Origin: Bradyrhizobium sp. URHD0069
GTDB taxonomy: Bacteria; Pseudomonadota; Alphaproteobacteria; Rhizobiales; Xanthobacteraceae
Assembly (NCBI RefSeq): GCF_000701345.1
Contig: NZ_JNIJ01000024.1
Span: forward strand, 35,639-99,638
Direction of reading: 5' to 3'
Length of the DNA: 64,000 nt
The first letter of the stretch is position 1. Each line of letters starts with the position of its first letter. This document shows, piece by piece, positions 22,158 through 31,252 of the stretch. The translations under genes and the position numbers were made by a program. Below the pieces are notes generated by a model. The model searched no databases. It worked only from the letters and a program-made list of their open reading frames with translations, and was not told where the DNA came from.

Positions 22158-22451
22158 CTACTTCCGTCGGCGACGTGTTCGCTTAAGCACACGCTTTCGG
22201 CTTCGGCCCGAACTGAGCCCGCCCAGCCGTTTCGCGTTTGCCGCTACTTTCCGTCGATATCGATGAACTATTGCATCGCCCGAAGCACCAGTCATTAGGC
22301 TTGTGGTGGCCTGCATGGCAGCGTGGATCTTTTCGCTGACCATTCGTTCAGCTTCGCGCCGGGCGCGTTTGCCGCCGCGCATCAGCTTCATCATCCGCAG
22401 CGCGACCACGCCATTTGCTTCTAGCGCCAACATCATCAACGAGTTGAACAT
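22158..22451 (-). CDS. Small basic helical protein, phasin-like
   Basis: A 97-residue protein from ATG 22451, preceded by GGAGAGG. It begins MFNSLMMLALEANGVVALRM and continues with a basic amphipathic helix (GGKRARREAERMVSEKI). I recall this type as a conserved short rhizobial family with some likeness to phasin helices, but no function is established. The last ~15 residues are Arg/Lys-rich and may be a run-on of a broken 3' end. Confidence 0.5.
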   Translation of the reverse strand: MFNSLMMLALEANGVVALRMMKLMRGGKRARREAERMVSEKIHAAMQATTSLMTGASGDAIVHRYRRKVAANAKRLGGLSSGRSRKRVLKRTRRRRK

Positions 22452-22659
22452 CCGCAGCCCTCTCCACAACTGTCGCACCAGGACGAAAGGTTTGCATGTT
22501 CCGAACGCGCACTTGATCCCCGAAACAGGCTTGGTGGAAGCCTAAGCAAACGCTTCCGCCCCTCGGTGTGTGCCGCTTACATGAAAAGCCTCGAAGATAG
22601 CCTTCTGGCCTTTTCAGATCGGCGTAGATCCGGCCGTGTCCAATGTTCCTCGCCGCACA

Positions 22660-22746
22660 TCAGTTGTGCCAGAACAACACTAAAAGAAGAATGATCGGGA
22701 GCGGAACTCCCAACAACCATAACAAAGCGCCTCTGCCGAAACCCAT
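22660..22746 (-). CDS. 28-residue hydrophobic membrane microprotein
   Basis: A very short gene: ATG 22746 follows GGAG at good distance, and the product begins MGFGRGALLWLLGVPLPI, continues with a Leu/Val stretch and ends LFWHN. Nearly all of it is one membrane span. Proteins with GALLWLLGIPxPIILL are widespread short proteobacterial ORFs of unknown function, usually missed by gene callers. It is alone in the 22.45-23.0 kb gap. Confidence 0.65.
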   Translation of the reverse strand: MGFGRGALLWLLGVPLPIILLLVLFWHN

Positions 22747-23014
22747 GACGTGCTCCACAGCTAATTTGCATTACTCAATTAAGCCGCGACGCTTCCGAGC
22801 GTTCCCCTCAGAGGATGGGCCGCTCGGCAAATCTTGTATTGGGCACGTCGTTTTTGTTGGGAACAAACGTCAGGGTTGATGAATAGCGCGCGGCGCAGAG
22901 TGGCTCAGCCTATCCGTTGCTTTTGCTGATTGGATGAATGTGGCGCAATCGGTTCACCACGCGCTACTGCCTGGCGAAGGCGGACGACCAGAGCCGAGCA
23001 AGACGGCAGAGTGA

Positions 23015-23785
23015 CTATTCATCCATCACCGCTTCCACGAACCCCGCCGGATCGGCGCAAAATTCGCGTATGACCTTGTAGTGATCCGTCTGTTCGACGG
23101 TCACCGTTTCCAATCCATACTTTGACAACCGCAGCAGGCGCGCATTGGGATAAGCCATCAGCATCGGGGAATGCGTGGCCATAATCACCTGGCAATTTTG
23201 GGAGTTATCCATCCGCCGCATCAACTTTAGAAACTCGATCTGGCGCGAGGGCGACAGCGCGGATTCCGGTTCGTCGAAGATGAAGATGCCCTGGCGCTGG
23301 CAGCGCTCCTCGAAGAAGCGCAAGAAGCCCTCGCCATGCGAATGGGACAGGAAGTCCGGCGGGGGTGGGCCAGGCGTACCGATAGCGGCTTCATCCAGAT
23401 ATCTCGCCAGCGAGAAGAAACTCTCGGCGCGGAAGAACCAGCCGTTGGTGATCTTCGGCAGCCAACTCGCGCGCAGCGCCGTTGAAAGCTGTCCGCCCAT
23501 CTTCTCCAGCGCGTTCGAGTGATCGACCGGCATGTACCCCTTGCCGCCCCCGGCTTCGTCGTATCCGGCGAGTACGGCGATCCCCTCCAGAAACGTGGAT
23601 TTGCCGGTGCCGTTTTCCCCGGCGATGATCGTGATCGAGCGATCGAATTCGAGCTCGAAGTCATCCTGCAGGAACGGCAGACAGAACGGATAGGCCGCGC
23701 GGTCGGCGATGCGCGATGGATCGAGCCAAATGCGCCTCAGGTACGGCGCCGGCATCCGAATTGTGCGGTTTCGTCTCGAACCCAT
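23015..23785 (-). CDS. Stand-alone AAA/ABC-type ATPase
   Basis: A 256-residue P-loop ATPase. Walker A is GENGTGKSTFLEG (about residues 56-68), an ABC-like signature lies at SHSHGEGFLRFFEE, Walker B is IFIFDEPESALSPSRQ, and the H-loop is VIMATHSPML. A shorter start at MPAPYLRRIW (23755) is equally plausible. Such single-domain ATPases (AAA_21-like) resemble the nucleotide-binding half of RecF- or OLD-type proteins but lack a nuclease domain. No toxin or nuclease gene is adjacent; the role is unknown. A broken copy lies at 21803-22070. Confidence 0.82.
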   Translation of the reverse strand: MGSRRNRTIRMPAPYLRRIWLDPSRIADRAAYPFCLPFLQDDFELEFDRSITIIAGENGTGKSTFLEGIAVLAGYDEAGGGKGYMPVDHSNALEKMGGQLSTALRASWLPKITNGWFFRAESFFSLARYLDEAAIGTPGPPPPDFLSHSHGEGFLRFFEERCQRQGIFIFDEPESALSPSRQIEFLKLMRRMDNSQNCQVIMATHSPMLMAYPNARLLRLSKYGLETVTVEQTDHYKVIREFCADPAGFVEAVMDE

Positions 23786-24080
23786 GCAGTCAGGAACTGC
23801 CTAATACCCGGTGGTTAAACCCAGTATCATTACAACCTGGCCGGGTCACGGGTTTTCAGACCGTTCAAGTCGATTGCCGCGGTCCGGATAGTGCTTTGGA
23901 TCCGGCCGGCAACTCATGAGCGCAATCTTCGGCATCACGCCCTCTGTTGGGCGAAAGATTTTGCATCACCCCGGCGCATTGCGCCGCAGGATCGCGGAGC
24001 TTCTTGTCAAAAAGTCTGACATTCGGCACCTTTGATTGCAAAATGCCAGACCATGCGAAGCTTGTAGCGATTACACCGCA

Positions 24081-24410
24081 ATGCCCAGCTCCACCTACGC
24101 CCTCTTCCGCAACGCGATTCTCGCCGAGCAGCAGGTAACCTGCACTTATCTGGGCCGCCCGCGCGAAGTCTGCCCGCACATTATCGGCAAGGACAGAGAC
24201 GGCGCGGAAGCTGTGCTGGCATGGCAATTTGCAGGAGAAAGCAGCGGCAAGCTGCCGCAATGGCGTTGTCTAAAACTTGCTAACGTCAGAAACGCCCGCG
24301 CCCGTGAAGGCCGATGGCATGAAGGCGGCGGCGCGCACACGACGCCGCAAAAATGCGTCACCAGGATCGACCTCGACATTAACGTGCACGTGCGCAAGCG
24401 GCGAAACTAG
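24081..24410 (+). CDS. Conserved hypothetical protein
   Basis: A 109-residue protein from ATG 24081 (MPSSTYALFRNAILAEQQV). It contains CTYLGRPREVCPHIIG, VLAWQFAGESSGKLP and the C-terminal IDLDINVHVRK. The beta-rich pattern with an YxG...PH motif resembles a WYL-like ligand-binding domain, but this is a weak analogy. Proteins with the same start and end are common in Rhizobiales. Flanking genes give no functional clue. Confidence 0.6.
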   Translation: MPSSTYALFRNAILAEQQVTCTYLGRPREVCPHIIGKDRDGAEAVLAWQFAGESSGKLPQWRCLKLANVRNARAREGRWHEGGGAHTTPQKCVTRIDLDINVHVRKRRN

Positions 24411-24543
24411 CCGGAATTCGGCGCTCGTACACGGTCTCGAAGCAAAGTTTTGGTTATAGCAGCCGCATTGCTTGCCGCCGTCTCCTGAGCTATCCCAACA
24501 AAAGCCGGCCGGTCTGTTGCCCTGATTGCAATCTGTGAGTGCG

Positions 24544-24948
24544 TCATTGGCCGTGCTTAAGCATGTCGTCGTCGCTCAAGTCCCAGTCCTGCCACAACTG
24601 CAGGGCCGCGAGCAGCACCACGAGTCCGCCAAGACTTGGATGCCAGAATCGCAGCAGACCGTGGCCGGAATAGCCGAAGACGTAGGGCGATGCGATCAGC
24701 CACAGGCCAAGCAGGATTTCGGCGACGTGCTCCCAACGCTGCAACGCAACATACTCCAGCTGGGCAAGGCCGAACACCAGGATGCCGACCGTAAAGGTAT
24801 TCAGAATCACGAAGCTGCGTTCGGCATCGACAACGCCATGGTCTCCCTGCATGGGAAACCATGGCGACAACACGATCAGCACGCCAAGCAGCATGCCGCA
24901 CCAGTCTTCCCATGTTCGGTGAGTTTTGAAAAAACGAAAGTCCGACAT
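24544..24948 (-). CDS. SPW repeat membrane protein
   Basis: A 134-residue membrane protein from ATG 24948, preceded by GGGAGG. It has four hydrophobic spans and two halves, each with the SPW signature: IVLSPWF in the first and LIASPYVFGY in the second. SPW proteins sit in the inner membrane; their function is unknown. The acidic tail is DWDLSDDDMLKHGQ. Confidence 0.82.
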   Translation of the reverse strand: MSDFRFFKTHRTWEDWCGMLLGVLIVLSPWFPMQGDHGVVDAERSFVILNTFTVGILVFGLAQLEYVALQRWEHVAEILLGLWLIASPYVFGYSGHGLLRFWHPSLGGLVVLLAALQLWQDWDLSDDDMLKHGQ

Positions 24949-25216
24949 TGTCGACCTCCCCTGATAAGAGGCATACGTCGGCGGCTGGCGAGCATGACAC
25001 TGCGATTGTCGAACGACCTGTCCGGCCGCATGGAGGGCGTATGTCCGTTTTGAACGTGGGGATGGCATTCGTTCCTGCAAGGCCCATTCAGAGCAATTTC
25101 GTGATCTGCAAGGGGTCTGAAAAAGCGCATCACCGCGAATCTGAAGATGCGGGCCCTGGTTTTTCGCGGGTGAAGCGAATAACGAGAACACCGAATACAC
25201 CGACGGATTGGCTGAC

Positions 25217-25495
25217 ATGAACAACACGGTTTCCAACAACCCATCGCTTCACCGTTACGAACTGAAGGTCGACGGCCATGTCGCCGCGACTTATTACGCG
25301 ATCGCCGACGGCGTCATCACCTTCGAGCATACCGAGGTGCCGCCTGAACTCGGCGGCAAGGGCATCGGATCGAAGCTGGTCAAGGGCGCGCTCGACCAGG
25401 TGCGGACCGAGGGATTGAAGGTCATCGCACAGTGCCCGTTCGTCAAAGCCTGGATCGAGAAGCACCCGGATTATACGAGCCTGCTGAAGGCCTAG
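25217..25495 (+). CDS. GNAT-like small acetyltransferase (YjdJ/PF14542 type), copy 1
   Basis: A 92-residue protein of the reduced GNAT family. YELKVDGHVAATYYAI is the N-terminal strand pair, HTEVPPELGGKGIGSKLV contains the acetyl-CoA pyrophosphate loop (Q/GxGxG/A), and CPFVKAWIEKHPDY is the typical C-terminus. Substrates of this family are unknown. A related gene follows 70 nt later, pointing to tandem duplication. Confidence 0.85.
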   Translation: MNNTVSNNPSLHRYELKVDGHVAATYYAIADGVITFEHTEVPPELGGKGIGSKLVKGALDQVRTEGLKVIAQCPFVKAWIEKHPDYTSLLKA

Positions 25496-25565
25496 ATCGC
25501 CGGTTTGCATCAGTGGGTTCACGCGCCTAAATGACTGGCGCAATCGTTCTTTGGAAATGGCAATC

Positions 25566-25844
25566 ATGAACACAGGCAACGTCCGCGACAACAAGGCGCA
25601 AAGCCGTTTCGAACTCGATGTCGGGGGCGCGGTAGCCTTTGCGAATTATCGCCTCGCGTCGTCGACTGTCGTCATCACTCACACCGAGACGCCCCGCGCG
25701 CTGCGCGGCCAGGGCATCGCGTCAGAACTGGTGCAAGGCGCCTTGAAACTGATCCGCGACGATGGGCTAAAGGTCGTCGCCGGCTGCAGCTTCGTGGTGG
25801 ATTATTTGCGCAAGCATCCCGAGTACGCGGATCTGATGGGGTGA
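25566..25844 (+). CDS. GNAT-like small acetyltransferase (YjdJ/PF14542 type), copy 2
   Basis: A 92-residue paralogue of the preceding gene. It has FELDVGGAVAFANYRLA, HTETPRALRGQGIASELV (acetyl-CoA loop) and CSFVVDYLRKHPEYADL. ATG 25566 aligns with copy 1; a start 15 nt upstream also exists. The copies have diverged well beyond recent duplication, so they probably have distinct roles. Confidence 0.83.
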   Translation: MNTGNVRDNKAQSRFELDVGGAVAFANYRLASSTVVITHTETPRALRGQGIASELVQGALKLIRDDGLKVVAGCSFVVDYLRKHPEYADLMG

Positions 25845-25958
25845 CCAACGGCGGCGTCGCCACAACGTCGCTGTCATCCCACGCGAACGCGAGGTTAGGG
25901 GTCCCTGCGTTCCGCGGGGATGACCACGGAATATGATGGCGCGCTGCGGCTGGTAGCC

Positions 25959-26750
25959 TCACACAATCTTAATGGACATGTCCGGCAGGCCATCCAACTT
26001 GCACAACAGCACGTCGCCCTTGACCACCGGACCGACATTCTCCGGCGTGCCGGAATAGATGATGTCGCCCGCCTTCAGCTCGAAGGCTTCGGACAATTTC
26101 GAGATCTGCTCCGCGACGCTCCAGATCATGTTCTGCAGGTTCGAGTTCTGCTTGACCGTATTGTTCACGGCCAGCGAGATCGCGCCCTTGGTGAAATGCC
26201 CGGTTTTCGCGACCGGGTGGATCGGACCGAGTACGGCGGAGCGGTCGAAGCTCTTGCCGATCTCCCATGGCTTCTTCTCGTCCCCCATGGCGCGCTGCAG
26301 GTCGCGTCGCGTCATATCGAGACCGAGCGCATAGCCGTAGACATGTTCGAGCGCCGCTTCCGTCGGGATGTTGGTGCCGCCCGACTTCAGTGCCGCGACC
26401 AGCTCGACCTCATAGTGATAGTTCTTGGTCAGCGACGGATAGGGATGATCCCCGACCGTCCCGATCGCGACGTTCTGGATCGCATCGGTTGGCTTTTGAA
26501 AGAAGAACGGCGGCTCCCGCGTCGGGTCGGAGCCCATTTCGCGCGAATGCGCGGCATAGTTTCGCCCGATGCAATAGATCCGTCGCACCGGAAACACATC
26601 GGTCTCGCCGACGATGGGGATCGTGGTGATGCCCACCGGAAAAATGACTTTCGGGCCGGCTTGCGCTTCGGCCGAAGCGCTTTGCGTGGCGGCGCCCGCC
26701 AGCGCCAGTGCGCCTGTTGCGAGGACGGTTCTGCGATCGACGGTATCCAT
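25959..26750 (-). CDS. Tat-exported fumarylacetoacetate hydrolase family protein
   Basis: A 263-residue FAH-fold protein. The core has IYCIGRNYAAHSREMGSD, NYHYEVELVAAL with the metal-binding E-x-E, LGLDMTRRDLQ, and GDIIYSGTPENVGPVVKGD. Relatives hydrolyse fumarylpyruvate or similar acylpyruvates in the cytoplasm. Unusually, the N-terminus carries a twin-arginine signal: DRRTVLATGALALAGAA, ending ASAEA. That places it in the periplasm. tatABC lies in the same window at 43-45 kb. The substrate is unknown. Confidence 0.85.
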   Translation of the reverse strand: MDTVDRRTVLATGALALAGAATQSASAEAQAGPKVIFPVGITTIPIVGETDVFPVRRIYCIGRNYAAHSREMGSDPTREPPFFFQKPTDAIQNVAIGTVGDHPYPSLTKNYHYEVELVAALKSGGTNIPTEAALEHVYGYALGLDMTRRDLQRAMGDEKKPWEIGKSFDRSAVLGPIHPVAKTGHFTKGAISLAVNNTVKQNSNLQNMIWSVAEQISKLSEAFELKAGDIIYSGTPENVGPVVKGDVLLCKLDGLPDMSIKIV

Positions 26751-26897
26751 GGCGTTCTCCCCTGTCTTGTCGGTTTCTTGTTCGAGGGCTTATCTAAACC
26801 CGCGCGATGCCGGGCAGGATAAAGCCTGCGGCTGCACTGCGACACAAAAAAGGGCCCGCATAGAGGCGAGTTTCTCAGTCTATTCCCGGACGAGCGG

Positions 26898-27293
26898 TTA
26901 GTGCTTGATCTCAGGCGGCAGCTTGCCGCCGTTCGCGGCGAGCTTCACCATCACCTGTTTGTGCAGCCAGACGTTCATCTTCGCGGAATCGTTGCTGTCG
27001 CCGGTGTAACCGAGCTCCTTGGCCAGATCCTTGCGGGCGGCAAGGCTGGAATCGATGTCGAGCGCCTTCATCAGATCGACGATCGAGGTGCGCCATTCCA
27101 GTTTTTCCTTTTTAGCCGCAACCGCCTTGTCCAGAATGGGCGCGACGTCGACGGTCTGCGCCGGAGCGGCCGGTGTAGCGCCCGATCCTGCGGTGGTCGT
27201 GGTCGTGGTCGCACCGCCGCCTGCGGGCGCGGCGCCGGCGGTGGTGGTGGTGGTGCCGAAGATTGCGCCCATGATTTTGCCGAAAATACTCAT
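26898..27293 (-). CDS. DUF3597 domain-containing protein
   Basis: A 131-residue protein from ATG 27293 with GGGAGAAAAC upstream. It begins MSIFGKIMGAIFG, followed by a low-complexity Thr/Ala/Gly/Pro linker (about 14-50). The conserved DUF3597 domain runs from VDVAPILDKAVAAKKEKLEW to LHKQVMVKLAANGGKLP. The domain resembles small DNA-binding or LysM-associated folds, but no role is established. It stands alone between the FAH gene and the transglycosylase. Confidence 0.85.
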   Translation of the reverse strand: MSIFGKIMGAIFGTTTTTAGAAPAGGGATTTTTTAGSGATPAAPAQTVDVAPILDKAVAAKKEKLEWRTSIVDLMKALDIDSSLAARKDLAKELGYTGDSNDSAKMNVWLHKQVMVKLAANGGKLPPEIKH

Positions 27294-27617
27294 CGTTTTC
27301 TCCCTTGAACTTGAGGATATTGTGAAGGGCTTGAACGGCACTTTTCTGCGCTGCCGGCAACACCGGGCCGGACCAGTCCGAAGCTTAATCTCCTCAGATG
27401 CGCTTGCCAATGCGGACCGGCGCAATCTGAACCATCGGCGTGTTCCGACCTGCGAGAAGCCCTGTGGCGCGGCTAGGAAGACTTCAAGGCGGTGCCGTCG
27501 CTTCGCTCCCTTGCAATGACGAGAAGCAGCCTTGTTTTGGCCGCGCTTGCCACGGACATTTGTGTTGTCCGGTCACAACTCGTCATGGCGAATCGATTGC
27601 AGGTGCTGAGAGCCCCG
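27294..27617. other. Intergenic region before the transglycosylase gene
   Basis: 324 nt with no gene of its own. A GTCGCTTCGCTCCCTTGCAA stretch at about 27488-27520 resembles the dispersed CATTGCGAGCGAAGC-type intergenic repeat also glimpsed at 32362-32400 and 58925-58955. Confidence 0.4.
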
Positions 27618-28433
27618 ATGACCCTTCGTTCTCTTTCCAGAGCGTTAGCGGTGAGCGCCGCTCTGTTCATACCGGGAGCGTCGGCACTAGCGGCATCCTG
27701 CGGCACCGGCAACTTTGATGCATGGCTTAACGAATTCAGGAGCGAAGCCGCAGCCAAGGGAATTTCCCAATCGGCCATCGCATCCGGCCTGGCTGGCGTG
27801 ACGCTGGATCAGGCGGTGTTGTCGCGGGATCGTTCGCAGCGGGCCTTCAACCAAAGTTTCGAGGAGTTTTCGGGGCGTATGGTCCCTCCCCGTCTCGCTC
27901 GCGGCGCCAACATGATGAAGCAATATGGTTCGGTGCTCGCCCGCATCGAACAAAGTTACGGCGTGCCGGGCGAAGTGCTGGTAGCGATCTGGGGGCTCGA
28001 GACCGACTTCGGCGTCAACATCGGAAAATTTCCGACCATACGCTCGCTGGCGACGCTGGCGTACGACTGCCGGCGCTCGGAGATGTTCCGTGCGGAATTG
28101 ATGGATGCGCTGCGCATCGTCGAGCGCGGAGATCTCGCGCCATCGGAAATGCGCGGCGCTTGGGCCGGTGAGCTCGGCCAGACCCAGTTCATGCCCTCGT
28201 CCTACATCAAATTCGCTGTCGATTTCGACGGCAACGGCCGCCGCGATCTCTTGCGCAGTGCGCCCGATGTGCTGGCATCGACCGCGAACTACCTTGCCGG
28301 TCACGGCTGGCAGCGCGGCAAGGACTGGGAGCCCGGCAGTGCGAATTTCGCTGCCATCCAGCAATGGAACAAGAGCGAGGTCTATTCGAAGACGGTTGCA
28401 TATTTTGCAAGCCAACTCGGACGCGCATCCTGA
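27618..28433 (+). CDS. Lytic murein transglycosylase (MltB/SLT-3 family)
   Basis: A 271-residue exported enzyme that cleaves the MurNAc-GlcNAc bond with 1,6-anhydro formation. ATG 27618 gives signal peptide MTLRSLSRALAVSAALFIPG. The catalytic Glu lies in LVAIWGLETDFGVNIGKF. Other marks are GAWAGELGQTQFMPSSYIKF, DFDGNGRRDL and ANYLAGHGWQRGKDW. An upstream ATG in the same frame would hide the signal. It stands alone. Confidence 0.9.
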   Translation: MTLRSLSRALAVSAALFIPGASALAASCGTGNFDAWLNEFRSEAAAKGISQSAIASGLAGVTLDQAVLSRDRSQRAFNQSFEEFSGRMVPPRLARGANMMKQYGSVLARIEQSYGVPGEVLVAIWGLETDFGVNIGKFPTIRSLATLAYDCRRSEMFRAELMDALRIVERGDLAPSEMRGAWAGELGQTQFMPSSYIKFAVDFDGNGRRDLLRSAPDVLASTANYLAGHGWQRGKDWEPGSANFAAIQQWNKSEVYSKTVAYFASQLGRAS

Positions 28434-28469
28434 ACTTTCTGAGTACTACCGTTAGGGCTTGCCTCCTGA

Positions 28470-28498
28470 AGGGCCGGTCGCCCGGCGCAACCGGCCCT
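28470..28498. terminator. Bidirectional hairpin between convergent genes
   Basis: AGGGCCGGT, 11-nt loop, ACCGGCCCT is a perfect 9-bp stem just after the transglycosylase stop and before the 3' end of the minus-strand secreted-protein gene. It lacks a T tract, so termination may depend on Rho. Confidence 0.5.
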
Positions 28499-28506
28499 GC
28501 GTAGGC

Positions 28507-28767
28507 TTACTTCGTTCCGCCCGCGTGCATCGCCTTCGTCAGATGCACCGCGCATGCACCCATCTTGCCGCTGAGCATCGCGGCCTGCGCCTGCGCGACT
28601 TCCTTTTGCGCCGTGATCTTGCCAGCGCCGTCGGCCATGGTTTCGATTGCGGATTCGGTTTTCGCCAAGTTATCACCGCTGCAGCCTGCCATTTTCGCGG
28701 CCGATGCCGGAACGACTGCGGAGGCAACGACAGCCATTACGGCTGCTCCGAGTAGCTTGTTGAGCAT
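28507..28767 (-). CDS. Small secreted helical protein
   Basis: An 86-residue protein with signal peptide MLNKLLGAAVMAVVASAVVP (cleaved near ASA-AK). The mature part is helical (GDNLAKTESAIETMADGAGK, EVAQAQAAMLSGKMGACAVHL) with two Cys that could pair. Similar small proteins are frequent in Bradyrhizobium; their function is unknown. Confidence 0.7.
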   Translation of the reverse strand: MLNKLLGAAVMAVVASAVVPASAAKMAGCSGDNLAKTESAIETMADGAGKITAQKEVAQAQAAMLSGKMGACAVHLTKAMHAGGTK

Positions 28768-29574
28768 GTTACTTTCCCCATTTCAGAACAGATTCCGGCA
28801 TCATCGCCGAATGCTGTGAAACGATTGATCGCCGATCGATGGAAAGTTTCGAATGAATTTCGCGCGATACAAATGTGATCGGCGCGCGATGCAAAGCCTC
28901 ATGCGTGAAGGCGCATTCTCATTACAGGTTCGTAACAAGTCTCTCACCGCGGCGCCGGGCGCGTTGATACCGACGTGACGCTCGCATCTGCTCGACGTCG
29001 AAGCCTACGGCACCGGATGCATCCTTGATCGCGTCGTCGCGGCTTGACGTCGGCTGGATTAAATGCGGCCGCAGCATCCCGGCGACATGTGCAGCGATCG
29101 CCGCAGCGCCGTAGGGTGATGCGACCGCGCCGCCGGTGGCTCCGTGGGTCCAAGCGGGTTCCACCCACGGTCCCCAAATGGTGCAGTACGGTAGACAATA
29201 ATGAATGTGTATTCATTCTGAAAGTCCGCATGCGACTTGCGCATGACCACTTCTTGATTTTTCCTCGGGTCGGATTCCGCGGTAACGCACCGCTTTGACG
29301 CCAGCTCTGGTTCCGGATCGGCCTAGGCTACCTTTGATCTCTGGTACTTTGGGGTCTTGCCGATATTTTTCGCCATGGCCAAGGGCTTGGACGCCCGATC
29401 GTCGTTTGGCCAGTTCTGCCGAACGGTTAATCGAACCTTACCGCAGCTATGCATTTGAAGCTTAGCTGCATCGCAGCATTTTGGCTTTTGGAACTAGGAA
29501 CACTTCTCTATATTCATTTCAACGGTGAATGGCTCCGTCCAAGCGCTGAGCCGCAAATATTAAGGAGAACTATT
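28768..29574. other. Long intergenic region before the DUF1127 gene
   Basis: About 800 nt. A minus-strand open frame at 28922-29164 has Ala/Arg-rich content and no family I know, and is not called. The last ~150 nt, before AAGGAG at 29562-29567, are AT-richer and look like the promoter and leader of the DUF1127 gene. No tRNA or repeat was seen. Confidence 0.45.
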
Positions 29575-29727
29575 GTGTTGCTCTCACTCATTCGCATGAT
29601 CCAGGCATTCCGGAACTATCAGCGCAATGTCAGCGAACTTTCCCGGCTCAGCGACCGCGAACTGGCCGATATCGGTCTTGATCGCTCGGACATTCGGCGC
29701 ATTGCAGCCGGCTCCTACAACGGCTGA
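29575..29727 (+). CDS. DUF1127 small protein
   Basis: A 50-residue protein read from GTG 29575, set by AAGGAG seven nt upstream. It begins LLSLIRMIQAFRNYQRNV and ends with the DUF1127 hallmark LSRLSDRELADIGLDRSDI, then RRIAAGSYNG. DUF1127 proteins are short, basic and very common in alphaproteobacteria. Some affect phosphate, carbon or RNA turnover by binding RNA or degradosome parts. A longer upstream frame lacks a ribosome site. Confidence 0.85.
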   Translation: MLLSLIRMIQAFRNYQRNVSELSRLSDRELADIGLDRSDIRRIAAGSYNG

Positions 29728-29811
29728 TCCGTGCTTCGGCCGACCAACGGATAACCGCCCGCCTCGCCGCGGGCGTTGTCGTATCTGGCGCTACGCGCTA
29801 CCTCTGTGCCT

Positions 29812-31245
29812 ATGACAGGCACCAAACCTAACCCTGAACCCGTACATATCGTTGGCGCGGGCCTTGCGGGCTCGGAAGCCGCTTGGCAGGTCGCCGAATC
29901 AGGCGTCCGCGTCGTCCTGCACGAGATGCGCCCCCACCGGATGACTGAGGCGCACCGCACCGACGGCCTCGCCGAACTTGTGTGCTCCAATTCGTTTCGT
30001 TCTGATGACGCCGCCAACAACGCGGTCGGGTTGCTCCATGCCGAGATGCGCCGGCTCGGTTCGCTGATCATGCGCGCCGCCGACGCCAATCAGGTACCCG
30101 CAGGTGGCGCCCTGGCGGTCGATCGCGACGGCTTTTCGGCGGCCGTTACCAAAGCGCTCAACGAGCACCCGCTGATCGAAATTCATCGTTCCGAAATTCA
30201 GGGTCTGCCGCCCGCGGATTGGAGCAACGTCATCGTCGCGACCGGACCCTTGACCTCCGCGCCGCTCGCGGAAGCCATCCGCGAACTCACCGATGAGAAC
30301 GCGCTGGCGTTCTTCGATGCGATCGCCCCGATCGTGTACAAGGATTCCATCGACATGTCGGTGGCGTGGTTTCAGTCGCGCTACGACAAGATGGGACCGG
30401 GCGGTACCGGCGCCGACTATATCAATTGCCCGATGACCAAAGAGCAATACGACGCTTTCGTCGATGCGCTCATTTCAGGCGAGAAGACCGACTTCAAGGA
30501 CTGGGAAACCAATACGCCCTATTTCGATGGCTGCCTGCCGATCGAGGTGATGGCCGAGCGCGGTCATGAGACGCTGCGTCATGGGCCGATGAAGCCGGTC
30601 GGGCTCACCAATCCGTACGATCCCACGGTAAAACCCTACGCCATCGTGCAACTGCGCCAGGACAACAAGCTCGGCACGCTCTACAATCTGGTCGGCTTCC
30701 AGACCAAGCTGAAGCACGGTGCGCAGCAACGCGTCTTCCGCACCATCCCCGCACTCGAGAAGGCCGAATTCGCCCGCCTCGGCGGCTTGCACCGCAACAC
30801 CTTCCTGAATTCTCCGAAGCTTTTGGACGCGCAATTGCGGCTGCGGGCGCAACCGCAGCTGCGCTTCGCAGGTCAGATGACCGGCTGCGAAGGCTATGTG
30901 GAATCGGCAAGCATCGGGCTGATGGCCGGCCTCTATGCCGCGGCCGATGCGCGCTCGCAGACGCTGGCGCCGCCGCCGGCAACGACCGCGCTCGGATCGC
31001 TGCTCGGCCACATTACCGGCGGCCACATCGAAACCATCGAGCCGGGTGCGCGCTCGTTTCAGCCGATGAACATCAATTTCGGACTGTTTCCGCCGCTCGC
31101 CAGCCTCCCGACACGAAATCCCGACGGCACGCGGCTGCGCGGCAATGAAAAGACCGTTGCGAAGAAGCAGGCGATCAGCGCCCGCGCACTGACGGATATC
31201 GATCGCTGGATCGCTGATAATCTGCGCGTCGCGGCGGCGGCGTGA
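29812..31245 (+). CDS. trmFO: Methylenetetrahydrofolate-tRNA (uracil-5-)-methyltransferase
   Basis: A 477-residue FAD and folate enzyme that makes m5U54 in the tRNA T loop. The N-terminal dinucleotide site is [15 protein letters not shown]. Further marks are [15 protein letters not shown], the catalytic Cys region [34 protein letters not shown] and [22 protein letters not shown] 29812 places the FAD motif at residues 11-25, as usual. The kinase-like gene follows after 7 nt, so they are co-transcribed. Confidence 0.95.
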   Translation: MTGTKPNPEPVHIVGAGLAGSEAAWQVAESGVRVVLHEMRPHRMTEAHRTDGLAELVCSNSFRSDDAANNAVGLLHAEMRRLGSLIMRAADANQVPAGGALAVDRDGFSAAVTKALNEHPLIEIHRSEIQGLPPADWSNVIVATGPLTSAPLAEAIRELTDENALAFFDAIAPIVYKDSIDMSVAWFQSRYDKMGPGGTGADYINCPMTKEQYDAFVDALISGEKTDFKDWETNTPYFDGCLPIEVMAERGHETLRHGPMKPVGLTNPYDPTVKPYAIVQLRQDNKLGTLYNLVGFQTKLKHGAQQRVFRTIPALEKAEFARLGGLHRNTFLNSPKLLDAQLRLRAQPQLRFAGQMTGCEGYVESASIGLMAGLYAAADARSQTLAPPPATTALGSLLGHITGGHIETIEPGARSFQPMNINFGLFPPLASLPTRNPDGTRLRGNEKTVAKKQAISARALTDIDRWIADNLRVAAAA

Positions 31246-31252
31246 GCGTTTC

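Noticed and set aside
28922..29164. Minus-strand 80-codon open frame
   Set aside because: No ribosome site, Ala/Arg-rich, no recognisable family; too weak to call.
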